Source: Silene latifolia
Taxonomy: Eukaryota > Streptophyta > Magnoliopsida > Caryophyllales > Caryophyllaceae
Assembly (NCBI RefSeq): GCF_048544455.1
Contig: NC_133537.1
Location: forward strand, 17,111,541-17,175,540
DNA length: 64,000 nt
Direction: 5' to 3'
Below the pieces are notes generated by a model, which searched no databases, was not told where the DNA came from, and was given only the letters and a program-made list of their open reading frames with translations. Below, piece after piece: positions 45,286-55,683 of this stretch (positions are counted from its first letter, which is position 1; every line of letters starts with the position of its first letter). Position numbers and translations under genes: made by a program.

Positions 45286-46265
45286 TGTTGGGGCTGGTGT
45301 CCTCCACAGTTAGTGCAATGACATATAAATCTCTAAAAGAATCAAAGGGTATACTTTTGTATTATTATCAGTTGGTCCACGTTTATCAATAACGGTTGGC
45401 TTGCTAGATAAGTTTGACGTTATTGTCATACTGATGGCGGTGATCAACTGGTCCCTAAAAGTCACACCTATAGGATACGTTTGAGAGATGTGACGGTATG
45501 AAAATACAGTCATGTTGATGCGTAATATGACTAAGCGGTTAGTCGGAGTTATTGACTAATAATTAGTCAAACGAGATGTTGAGATAATTATTTAATACGG
45601 ATTAAATAATAATGGCTAAGGTGAATTAAGTAGTTAATTCGTAAATTGAATATAAACGATTATATTTAATTAATGTATATTGAATTAATTAATTATACAA
45701 TATTGTCATTCTCGGACAAGTATTAATATATCGACTGAGTCATGTTACTAGTTGATATTTTAATATCCGATGACGGATGACGATTTATAATTAAAACCCG
45801 TCATATACATTTTAGCGAAACGAGTCGGACCACGAGTTAAAATAAGGAGAAAGTGAAAAGCCCACTCCCTCCCTATGTCACGGTTTGGACGAGTGAAACA
45901 AAAGGAGAGGCTTTCTCTCCTTTTGACCTAATTCATTTCATTTGCACAAAAATTAGTTTTTTGGAGCATTTCTCTCTGAAAACCTAGATCTCACATCAGA
46001 AAAACTCACAAAACTCTCTCAATATTGCAAGGCAATTAGAAAGTAATTTCTAGCACAAGGGGCATAGTCTCAGACGGTCTTGGGTGCAACGATTAGGAGG
46101 AAATCTATATTGATTTCTGTTCTTAGGCCGAAATTCACAGGACCCGAGGTTGATTCTTGTTCCTTTATCGTTTTCTCTTGTTTTTCGTTTATGACAATTA
46201 ATCACATGTTAAAATTGCGTTATAGTCCTTAATTTTAAGGGGTTTTATACGGATATTACCCTACA
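45286..46265 (+). repeat. Copia 5' LTR
   Basis: This is a 980-bp LTR starting TGTTGGGG and ending CCCTACA. It is nearly identical by eye to 52886-54431 once the MITE is removed, suggesting a young insertion. Confidence 0.93.
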
Positions 46266-46267
46266 AG

Positions 46268-46279
46268 TGGTATCAGAGC
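46268..46279 (+). promoter_or_regulatory. Copia primer binding site (initiator tRNA-Met)
   Basis: TGGTATCAGAGC lies two bases after the 5' LTR. It is complementary to the 3' end of plant initiator tRNA-Met, the usual copia primer. Confidence 0.93.
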
Positions 46280-47989
46280 AAGGCCACGTAAATTTTTCAT
46301 TGTGATTTTCATTAAACGATTTGAATCGATAATTTTTTTTTAGCATAGAAAACCGTGCGGCCGAAAATTTTTACACGGCTGTTTTCTGTTTTTTTTTCCT
46401 ATTGTAAACCGTGTCATGCGGTTACTGTCTGATCAGACGGTCGTTTGTTTTGTTTTGTTTTCGATTTGATTTTGCATATTGTTATTATAATTGATCTTTT
46501 TTAGCAATATGTTATGGTTTTGACAATTGTAGATTTAATTCTATACGGATTAGGTTTAAATTGCAATTGGTTTTTTTATCAAATTGATTTTGTTTTGCAT
46601 TGTTGTTGCTCACGGTTTGAGCTGCTGAAAAAAAAAAAATTTTTGATGTATTGCCCACGGTCCAGCCGTGAAAGAAGAAAAAAAAAAATTTTCGTGTTTT
46701 ATTTTTTTCGGCCATAAAATGCATACAATACGGATTTTGTGCACTCGCTTGATTGTGAAACGGTTCACACACGTACCATTTAGTTATTTTAAAGCGATTT
46801 AAAGTAACGGATTGTAATGGATTAAAATTAAGTTGATTAAAGCGGCTTTATCACATAATTTTAATCGTTAAAAGGTGGTTTGGATAAATTTAACATAATT
46901 ACGGAATTATGTCACGAATAAATTTTGTTTTAGTTGATGCATCTTTTATTTATCGTTACTTTTGAATGCCATGAATGTTTTTATTACGTATTTAATTTTA
47001 CAAACGGTTGTAACTTAGTGTGGCCTTAGTAGAACGTGTTACCGTAATGATGGAACACGGTCTTGATTGTATTTTGAGATCTCGTATCTCCGTTTTGGTT
47101 TTTTTCTTTGTAATTACGGTTTTAATTTAGAATGTAAATAGGTTTATATTTTGTAAATTTTAATTGTAATTTTGAGAAGACCAAAGATGGAGAATCGGAT
47201 GCTCATTCCCGCTACATGGATCAAGATGGAACATCAAGACAAGCTTCTCGGGTCCAACAGTGGATTCCAAAGTTGTATTATGTTCATTTTGCTAGGATAG
47301 GCCACACTAGGACTTTTATTTACGTTTTGCATTTTTTTTTATGTTTTTCATCGTAACGATAGTTTGCATCATATTCCGCCTAAAACCAAACCACCTAATA
47401 TTTGCATGAAAACTGACTCATATAGAGGTTACGCGTTAGTTTTCTTTGACATACAGATGTCACACGGTCTTTATAAGCCATCACCTAAGTTAATTCATTC
47501 ACGTAATGCTAGTTTTTCGTTCACTTAAAATGAATCAAAACTAAGTTGATGGGATCTTCCTCGTATAACCAAAATTGAGAATAGTCTTTATAGGTCAAAC
47601 TCCAATAAATCCCTTCTTCGTCGGTAGGCATAATATGACCCCTTCTACGTCGGGTAAGTTGGAACTGATTGACCTATTTTATCTCAACACTATGGTCACT
47701 CGTACGATCCTGTGATCATGGTGGACTATAGATAGGATTTACGGAAATCTATCGACCAAGAGTTCTAACGGTAGAACTAGCTAAACAGTTGGCTTATCAA
47801 TTTACGGAAATTGAGTCTTGGGATCATTTGTATAATTCTTGAGGTAGATCGATTATACAAGTGCAATGAGTCTACACGTTAAAAATGAATTTTAAATAGA
47901 CTTAAATCCCCACGATGAGTTGCTTATTTGTTTTGTTTTTCCTTTCTTTTTCAGTGTAGATCACGATCATTTAAACTGCTAATAACATA
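46280..47989 (+). other. Copia leader region
   Basis: This is an untranslated leader of about 1.7 kb with no supported gene, AT-rich and with several T runs. The minus-strand frame 46512-46772 is a chance opening. Confidence 0.65.
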
Positions 47990-48747
47990 ATGGCTGGCCG
48001 TCTTGCTGACGACCCAATGCCAAGTGCCACATTGACTCGTGAGTCCGGCTTCGGATCTTCATGAATAAGATGAATCAGTCTACTCAATCAAGAATGATGG
48101 ATCAAACTTCGCGGACCGGGAGGCGGCATTACGGAATCTTTGTCATTGCGACGGGAAGCTCAAATATCCGACCGAGCCCATCCCGCCAAACCCAGGCCCC
48201 ACGGTACCGAGCTAACGAGATCGCCAAGTATAACGATTTCGCCATGGAAGCGGGTGCGATAAAGAACGTACTCATTTTTGCAATGGAATCCAATTTGCAG
48301 AAACGCTTCATAGCCCAAGGTGCAAACAAGATTTTCACCACGCTCACTAAGGAATTCTCGAAAGCACCGAGAATCGTGACCTATGAGCACACCTGTCGCT
48401 TCTTTGAGGCGAAACTCCAGAAGGGCCAACCGGTTAGCCCACACATTCTCAGCATGATTGAGAATGTCGATAAACTGGAGGCACTTGATTGCAAGATCAG
48501 TGAGAACATCGTGATTGACCGCATGCTTCATTCACTCCACGATGGTTTTGCGCTCTTTAGAGCCAATTACTATATGAATGATTTGAAGAAAAGTCCTCAT
48601 GCACTACACTCCCTTCTCGTACAGATCGAGAAGGACATGAAGTTTAGTGGGAGCCTGAAACAGGATGTTCTTGTTGTGTCAAACAAGGGTAAGGGTAAGG
48701 CAAAGCAAAGCTCGGCCGGACCTAGCGGAGAGGTAAGCCAAGTTTAA
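47990..48747 (+). pseudogene. Copia gag
   Basis: This is the capsid polyprotein. ATG at 47990 opens MAGRLADDPMPSATLTRESG, then TGA at 48062. The protein continues in another frame (48061-48747) with KYNDFAMEAGAIKNVLIFAMES, SKAPRIVTYEHTCRFFEAKLQKG and DCKISENIVIDRMLHSLHDGF, typical of copia gag of the UBN2 type. It ends with a lysine/serine-rich SNKGKGKAKQSSAG stretch ahead of the zinc knuckle. One frameshift near 48060 is visible. It lies directly upstream of the protease region. Confidence 0.85.
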
Positions 48748-49062
48748 GAAGTCGGGATCAGGTAAGAGTGGGCCTGGTGAGTCGAGCACCTCATCGGGCG
48801 CGACAAAGAGCAAGACCGGTAACATGGAATGCCATCATTGCCACAAGACTGGGCATTGAGGCGTACATGTCTGTATACCATGAGGACATAAAAGCGGTCG
48901 CGTTACTCCTATTGGTATGTCTTCTTCTTCTTCTTCTTTTATTCATATGATTGAGATTAACCACGCAAGTTACGGAACTTGGGTACTAGATATTGGTTGT
49001 GGTTCTCATCAGTGTAATCATGTGCGGGGGCTCGAAACATCGAACCCCTCGTAAAGAGTGAG
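48748..49062 (+). pseudogene. Copia zinc knuckle and protease region, broken
   Basis: CHHCHKTGH near 48831-48857 is the gag zinc knuckle and is followed by a TGA where the rest of the knuckle should be. WVLDIGCGSHQCNH near 48984-49025 is the aspartic protease active site, with DIG in place of the usual D(T/S)G. That change may abolish catalysis. Frames are broken between these motifs. Confidence 0.7.
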
Positions 49063-49980
49063 GTGGACCTGCGTGTCGAGAATGGAGCACGAGTGGCTGC
49101 CGTCTCGAGGGGAACATATGTGATCCAGCTTCCTAGCGGATTTGAGTTATTTTTATATAACTGCTATTATGTACCCAGTCTTTCTAAAAACATTATTTCA
49201 GTTTCTGCACTTGACAAACTTGGGTTTTCATTTGTAATAGAGAATAATAGCTGCATTTTCTCATTACACGATATGATTTATGGCAAGGCAGTCTCCATGA
49301 ATGGAATTTATGTTTTATATCAGACCACCGAAATATTGCACGTAATGTATAAGAAGTTAAAGGTTGGTGACAAAGATCAAACGTATCTATGGCACTGCCA
49401 TATGAGACACATTAATGAGAAACGCGTTAAACAGCTCATACAGAATGGAGCTATCTCGGCCTTTGATTTTCAATCATTTGGCACGTGTGAATCATGTCTC
49501 ATTGGTAAGATGACTCGAATTTCCTTCAAAGGTGTTGGAATGCGCGCTGCTGACCTATTAGGACTCATACATACGGATGTGTGTGGACCTATGTCAATCA
49601 CCGCACGAGAAGGCTATAGGTATTTTATCACTTTTCACGGACGATTTAAGTAGATATGGCTATGTCTACTTAATGAAGCATAAAAGTGAGTCCTTTGAGA
49701 AATTCAAAGAATACCAGAATCGGGTACAGAACCAACTGGGTAGAAAGATTAAAACACTACGATCAGACCGTGGTGGCGAGTATCTTTCACACGAGTTTGA
49801 TCAACACCTTAAGGATTGTGGGATTGCCTTACGATTAACTCCACCTGGAACACCTCAGTTGAATGGTGTGTCCGAACGGAGAAATCGAACACTACTTGAT
49901 ATGGTTCGATCCATGATGAGTCACACCTTATTGCCTGATTCATTGTGGGGTTATGCTCTTCTGTCAGCTCTCTAATACTT
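49063..49980 (+). pseudogene. Copia integrase
   Basis: 49063-49653 carries the end of the protease-side region (YYVPSLSKNIISVSALDK). It also carries the integrase zinc region, WHCHMRHINEKRVKQL and CESCLIGKM, and the start of the core IHTDVCGPM (first catalytic Asp). A frameshift near 49640 moves to 49577-49975 with FTDDLSRYGYVYLMKHKSES, LRSDRGGEYLS (second Asp) and GTPQLNGVSERRNRTLLD (Glu). All three catalytic acids are visible. One shift breaks the frame. Confidence 0.9.
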
Positions 49981-51456
49981 AACCGAAGTCCGTCTAAAGC
50001 TGTTGACAAGACTCCATATGAACTATGGAAGGGAACGGTCCCTAACTTGTCCTTTATACGGGTTTGGGGCTGCGAGGCTTATGTCAAGTGGAGACACGAG
50101 GATAAGCTCGGCCCGCGATCGGTCAAGACATACTTTATAGGTTATCCTAAAGGAACATTTGGTCATTACTTCTATTCGCCAACCGAACAACGTGTATTTG
50201 TTGCGGCTAGTGCGAAATTCTTAGAGAAGGAGTTTCTCGAGAACGCGAAGAGTAATAGAACCTTCGAGCTGTTGGAGATTCCAGAACCAAATGCCGAGCA
50301 ACCATTGGAGGAACCAGTTCCTTCAATCCCAGCTGCGGTTAGTATTCCTGAGGAACCTAGGAGGTCGGGTAGAGTCTCTATTCCTCCGGACAGATACATT
50401 GGTATGGTCGAGGAACATGACATAGATGACATTCTACTCTTAACGAGTAGTGAACCCGCAACCTATAAAGGTGCCATCACTAGTTCCGACTCAAAGCTAT
50501 GGCTTGAGGCCATGCAATCCGAGATGGACTCCATGTATGAGAACAACGTATGGGATCTTGTTGACTTACCTGCTAAGGTTCGTCCCCTTCAATGCAAATG
50601 GCTTTACAAGATAAAGCATTCTGTGGAAGGTCAACAAGATATCTATAAAGCACGACTAGTTGCTAAAGGTTTCACCCAAGTGCCAGGTTTGCACTACGAT
50701 GAAATTTTTGCACCCGTAGTCATGCTGCGTTCCATTCGGATTATCTTAGCGATTGCCGCTTTTCATGACTATGAAATTTGGCAAATGGATGTGAAAACCG
50801 CCTTCTTAAACGATTATTTGGAGGAAGAGTTGTACATGGTACAACCCGAAGGTTTCATCGATCGTAAACATCCTAAGAAAGTGTGCAAGCTTAAGCGTTC
50901 CATTTATGGACTTAAGCAAGCTTCTCGGAGTTGGAATCATCGTTTCGACCAAGTGATAAAGGAAAATGGATTTACTCGATCGGTCGAGGAACCATGTCTA
51001 TATATCAAGTCAAGTGGGAGCAAGATTGTCTTCCTAATATTGTATGTTGATGACATACTCCTGATTGGGAATGACATACCTCTCTTAACTTCGGTAAAAG
51101 TATGGTTGAAGAACCATTTCCAGATGAAAGATCTGGGTGAGGCACAAAGAATTTTGGGCATCCGTATCTATCGAGATAGATCACGTCGGATGTTATCTCT
51201 CAGTCAGGAGTCTTATATAGACAAGATTTTAGAGAGATTCAGCATGACTAACTCCAAAAAGAGGTTTCTTCCTATGGCTCCAGGGGTGCATTTGAGCGTG
51301 TCTCAGGCACCAGAGACACCGGAAGAGAAAGAGCGCATGACCCGGATTCCTTATGCTTCGGCTATAGGGATCAATCATGTATGCCATGATATGCACACGT
51401 CCGGACGTGGCATATGCATTGAGTATGACAAGTCGATTCCAACAGCATCCAGGTGA
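49945..51456 (+). pseudogene. Copia integrase C-terminus and reverse transcriptase
   Basis: This 503-residue open frame, overlapping the integrase frame, begins with the GKG-like integrase tail (YELWKGTVPNLSFIRVWGCEAY) and a proline/glutamate-rich linker. Reverse transcriptase follows with WLEAMQSEMDSMYENNVWDL, KWLYKIKHSVEG, YKARLVAKGFTQVPGLHYDE, MDVKTAFLNDYLEEELYM, KRSIYGLKQASRSWN and the catalytic ILYVDDILLIGN. It ends in a shifted frame after YASAIG, where the normal continuation MYAMICTRPDVAYA is in the frame from 51377. It is the best-preserved gene of the element. Confidence 0.93.
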
Positions 51457-52029
51457 ATCACATTGGATGGCTGTCAAGAACATTCTTAAGTACCTACGGA
51501 GGACTAAAGATTGGGCATTGACTTATGGAGGCGATCAAAAGTTATGCGCAACCGATTCTGTGAGATGCTAGCTTCCAAACAGATCGAGATGACTCGAAAT
51601 CTCAATCTGGATTCGGTTTTACTCTTAATGGCGCTGCGATCGGTGGAAGAGTTCCAAACAAAGTGTTAGCAGATTCTACGACCGAGTCCGAGTACTATCT
51701 TTGCGTCCGAAGTCGCAAAGGAAGCGATATGGATGCGTCAATTCTTACAAGGACTATCTGTAGTGCCTAGTTCGAATGACTCGATCACCATCTATTGCGA
51801 CAATAGAGGTGCCATCTTCCAGGCTAAGGAGCCTAAGTCTAGCAACAAGTCTAGACATGTACAACGGAAAGCTCATCTGATCCGAGATTACGTGGAGCAA
51901 AAGGAGGTAGTGATAGAAAAGATTGCTACAGATGATAATATAGCAGATCCTCTCACTAAACCATTACGACAAGATAAGCATGAAGGGCATGTTAATTCCA
52001 TGGGAATTAAATGTGTTCCTGAGTTGTAG
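51377..52029 (+). pseudogene. Copia RNase H
   Basis: MYAMICTRPDVAYALSMTSRFQQHPGESHW at 51377-51571 (quoted only as the recognisable start) is the connection to RNase H. After frame breaks, 51733-52029 holds ITIYCDNRGAIFQAKEP, NKSRHVQRKAHLIRDYVEQK and the C-terminal IADPLTKPLRQDKHEGHV, the usual end of copia polyproteins, with a stop at 52029. At least two shifts occur between 51540 and 51733. Confidence 0.85.
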
Positions 52030-52885
52030 TACTCTTTTATGGATTAGATTCATTTTCTTGTGTACTCTATACGACATCATCGTTTTGATATTTATATATT
52101 TTGTTTTTCATGTGGAGTTGTATGACAATTTTTGAACACCACAAAGTGAACTGAACAAACATTATATTTTGGTCCTTAATTGCCCACGTGAGTTGATAAC
52201 TCTGGCAATTATTTTGTGACGTTGGTTGATGGTGGGTTCAACGAGCCATAAGTCAAACGGTTGACTGACCAATCACAGAGGCGAGTTATACGGATATCTC
52301 GTAGGACACAATTGTGACAACGACGTGGAGTCCTAAATGTTTTATAACATTCGGTGCCAGGTCGTGGATAGGACCTCCATGGTGATCTTAAGAGTCGATT
52401 CTTTTGACTATCGACTGTCTCTTGAGATTAAGGCAGATTTTGGGTGACTTTGGTTTCTTTCTCACGGTCATCCGTAACAGGGGGCCAAGTAGATTTTTTC
52501 TTGGTCATTTCATCTTTGTGCTTAGATCGGCAGAGACGAGTTGAAGGAAATATTCAGCCTTTATCGGTACTCGATATTTCTCGGGGCCACTCGAGGAGTC
52601 AGAATCGAAATGCATGGCCATGCTCGAATACGAATTCGTTTTATCAGTTAAGTTACTCTCTAGTCGGGGAAACCACTCTAGATACAGATCGATCGTAAAA
52701 TACGACCTTTGTGGATCCGTATCTGCAAATTGTTTTACATTGAGTGGGAGAAATTTTAAATGGATATGAGAATCGGTTATCGCACATACACTTGTACGGA
52801 CAAGTGGGAGTTTGTTGGAGCCGGTGTCCTCCAGTTAGTGCGGATAACGTTATTGCACGTACACTTGTACGGACAAGTGGGAGTT
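52030..52885 (+). other. Copia 3' untranslated region with duplicated purine tract
   Basis: This is non-coding. Near its end a 73-bp segment is tandemly duplicated (about 52778-52850 and 52851-52923). Each copy has CTTGTACGGACAAGTGGGAG plus a TGTTGG LTR-like start (52813 and 52886). Confidence 0.75.
52871..52885 (+). promoter_or_regulatory. Copia polypurine tract
   Basis: GGACAAGTGGGAGTT immediately precedes the 3' LTR and would prime plus-strand synthesis. A second copy lies 73 bp upstream. Confidence 0.75.
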
Positions 52886-54431
52886 TGTTGGGGTGGTGTC
52901 CTCCACGATTAGTGCAATGACATATAAATCTCTAAAAGGATCAAAGGGTATACTTTTGTATTATTATCAGTTGGTCCACGTTTATCAATAACGGTTGGCT
53001 TGCTAGATAAGTTTGACGTTATTGTCATACTGATGGCGGTGATCAACTGGTCCCTAAAAGTCACACCTATAGGATACGTTTGAGAGATGTGACGGTATGA
53101 AAATACAGTCATGTTGATGCCTAATATGACTAAGCGGTTAGTCGGAGTTATTGACTAATAATTAGTCAAACGCGATGTTGAGATAATTATTTAATACGGA
53201 TTAAATAATAATGCCTAAGGTGAATTAAGCAGTTAATTCGTAAATTGAATATAAACGATTATATTTAATTAATGTATATTGAATTAATTAATTATACAAT
53301 ATTGTCATTGTCGGACAAGTATTAATATATCGACTGAGTCAGGTTACTAGTTCAAAGTGGTGATTAACCTCCATAACTTTAGTCAATTGTGAGATTAGGC
53401 CCCATAACTTACAAATGTAGTAATTAGGCCCCTTAACTTTGGCAAAAAGTGAAATCTAACTCAATTTCTCTTTTCAGCTTAAATCATATCATTAAATCAT
53501 TTTATATATAAGTTCATTGTACACTAAATAATTATTAACATTTTAAAAATATTTATTTAATTTATTAACATAATTTTTAGAATATTTTTAATATTTTTTA
53601 CTAATTTTATTATAATTCACGTACATATAAGAGCATGTTTACAAGTTTTCAATTTTATTTAATTCATTCAATATTTATTTCCAACATTGTGTAATAATAA
53701 ATTACATACACAATTTTAAATTTTTAATAAGTTTTAATATATACTTATAAATTGTAGTATTGATCAATGAAATTGAATTTTTTGGTGCAATTTTGGTTGA
53801 AAATAAAAAAAATGGGTTGAATTTCACTTTTTATCAAAGTTATGGAGTCTAATTACTACATTTGTAAGTTATGGGGCTTAATCTCACAATTGGCTAAAGT
53901 AATGGGGGTTAATCACCACTTTCGCGTAATATCCGATGACGGATGACGATTTATAATTAAAACCCGTCATATACATTTTAGCGAAACGAGTCGGACCACG
54001 AGTTAAAATAAGGAGAAAGTGGAAAGCCCACTCCCTCCCTATGTCACGGTTTGGACGAGTGAAACAAAAGGAGAGGCTTTCTCTCCTTTTGACCTAATTC
54101 ATTTCATTTGCACAAAAATTAGGTTTTTGGAGCATTTCTCTCTGAAAACCTAGATCTCACATCAGAAAAACTCACAAAACTCTCTCAATATTGCAAGGCA
54201 ATTAGAGAGTAATTTCTAGCACAAGGGGCATAGTCTCAGACGGTCTTGGGTGCAACGATTAGGAGGAAATCTATATTGATTTCTGTTCTTAGGCCGAAAT
54301 TCACAGGACCCGAGGTTGATTCTTGTTCCTTTATCGTTTTCTCTTGTTTTTCGTTTATGACAATTAATCACATGTTAAAATTGCGTTATAGTCCTTAATT
54401 TTAAGGGGTTTTATACGGATATTACCCTACA
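52886..54431 (+). repeat. Copia 3' LTR (with nested MITE)
   Basis: This 1546-bp LTR matches the 980-bp 5' LTR except for the insertion at about 53353-53923. About eight bases of LTR sequence present in the 5' copy (GATATTTT) are missing at the insertion point. Confidence 0.92.
53353..53923. mobile_element. MITE or foldback element with about 100-bp terminal inverted repeats
   Basis: The left end AAAGTGGTGATTAACC (53354 onward) is repeated inverted at the right end (GGTTAATCACCACTTT, to 53922). The match extends about 100 bp inward with a few differences. The interior is AT-rich with no ORF. No clear target duplication is present; LTR bases at the site appear lost. It is absent from the 5' LTR, so it arrived after the copia insertion. 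Confidence 0.85.
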
Positions 54432-54436
54432 GGTTG
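54432..54436. repeat. Target-site duplication GGTTG, right copy
   Basis: This is the partner of 45281-45285. Confidence 0.92.
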
Positions 54437-54541
54437 AGGCAACGGACGACAATGGGAGTTATCTGCATTCACTAAAAACGCAGAAAGAATTCTAGAAGTG
54501 CAAGCTGCCACATTGTATTCAATGCCTCTACAGGTGCTCTA

Positions 54542-54562
54542 CCCCCCCCCCCCCCCCCCCCC
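54542..54562. repeat. Poly(C) tract, about 21 nt
   Basis: This C homopolymer lies in the RPA-b intron. The length could be affected by assembly. Confidence 0.9.
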
Positions 54563-54761
54563 TCATTTTCTCACATAACAGTTTAGAATTAGACATTACA
54601 ATATGCAAATGAGCGCCAAGCATATCATACATTTACACCACAAATTACATATTTCACATTTCACATTTCCATGCCCATGTTACGTTACCAAATGTTCTGA
54701 TTATATTAGAGTAAATGTTCAACCATATCAAGGATAATCGGACTATAACAAGGCTACACAT

Positions 54762-54872
<111 letters not shown>

Positions 54873-55048
54873 CCAACTATGCTTTGCCATGACTACATGT
54901 CGCTTGTATGTAGGAACAAGAACGCTACCTCAGCCATGTTGAGGACAAACTAGGGATTGCTAAACTATACATTCAAGTCGTGCCGGATAGGCTTCTGTAC
55001 CGCACTCAAGAACTCAAGTGGGTGCTCAAACAAGTCTCACTAATCTAG

Positions 55049-55683
55049 CCAAAAAGATCGACATGACCACCAGTGCAACTTTTGGAAACATTTTGTACCC
55101 GCTGCGCGCTTGAAAATCTAAGAAAGGTGGCGTTCAGGGGCAACTAGCCCTTGACCCTATGCGCGGGAGGCCTACTAGAAGTACCTCAGCAAGCAGCTAT
55201 AAACTGGACTTGGTTATCATTTTTAGAATGTAACTATTTTTAAAAAACCGAACTACTATGTAAAAATCTCTATCTTCTTTGCATAACTATATTTTCTCAG
55301 TTCTACAACCTACTCCTAGCTAATTTCCATCTTCGTCTAGGCTAACCTCCATCATCATGCCTTGACCCAGTGTCCTCTCCACAGAAAAAAAAAAATAATC
55401 CCACCCAAAAATGACTCCTCGTGAATACCATATACATTTTACAGTACCCACCCAATTACAGCCACCATTTCGGTGTTGCTTCAAACCAGTAATCACACAC
55501 CACAAAGTTTGCATAAACTTCACTTTTTGGCTGGTTATTACTCCAAGAATGTACGCATGACTACACCTCCGATGGCGCCCAAAGGTCACGAATAACATGT
55601 TGTAATTTCAAACCCACAAATTCCCACCAGCATAACTATGGCTTTCGTATACACAAATTGCACGAATTGGTCCATCACGCCCG
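55049..55683. other. 3' flank of RPA-b, possible Helitron 3' end
   Basis: No gene is supported here. If the Helitron terminus is in the window it should lie in this stretch, but no convincing hairpin plus CTRR end was found. Confidence 0.4.

Larger units (their letters stand above)
45286..54431 (+). mobile_element. Ty1/Copia retrotransposon in an RPA-b exon
   Basis: This is a 9.1-kb element with LTRs at 45286-46265 and 52886-54431 (TGTTGGGG...CCCTACA). It has TSD GGTTG, a primer site TGGTATCAGAGC just after the 5' LTR and a purine tract before the 3' LTR. Domain order is gag, protease, integrase, reverse transcriptase, RNase H, which defines Ty1/Copia. The leader before gag is long (about 1.7 kb). 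ORFs are frameshifted. The 3' LTR is enlarged by a MITE. Removing the element restores RIAITVEATDDNGSY in the RPA-b frame. I do not assign a copia sublineage. Confidence 0.95.

Noticed and set aside
55110..55180. Possible Helitron 3' end (GCGC-rich stretch followed by CTAA or CTAG)
   Set aside because: The GC-rich segments do not form a clean hairpin 10-12 bp before a CTRR end, and several candidates are equally weak.
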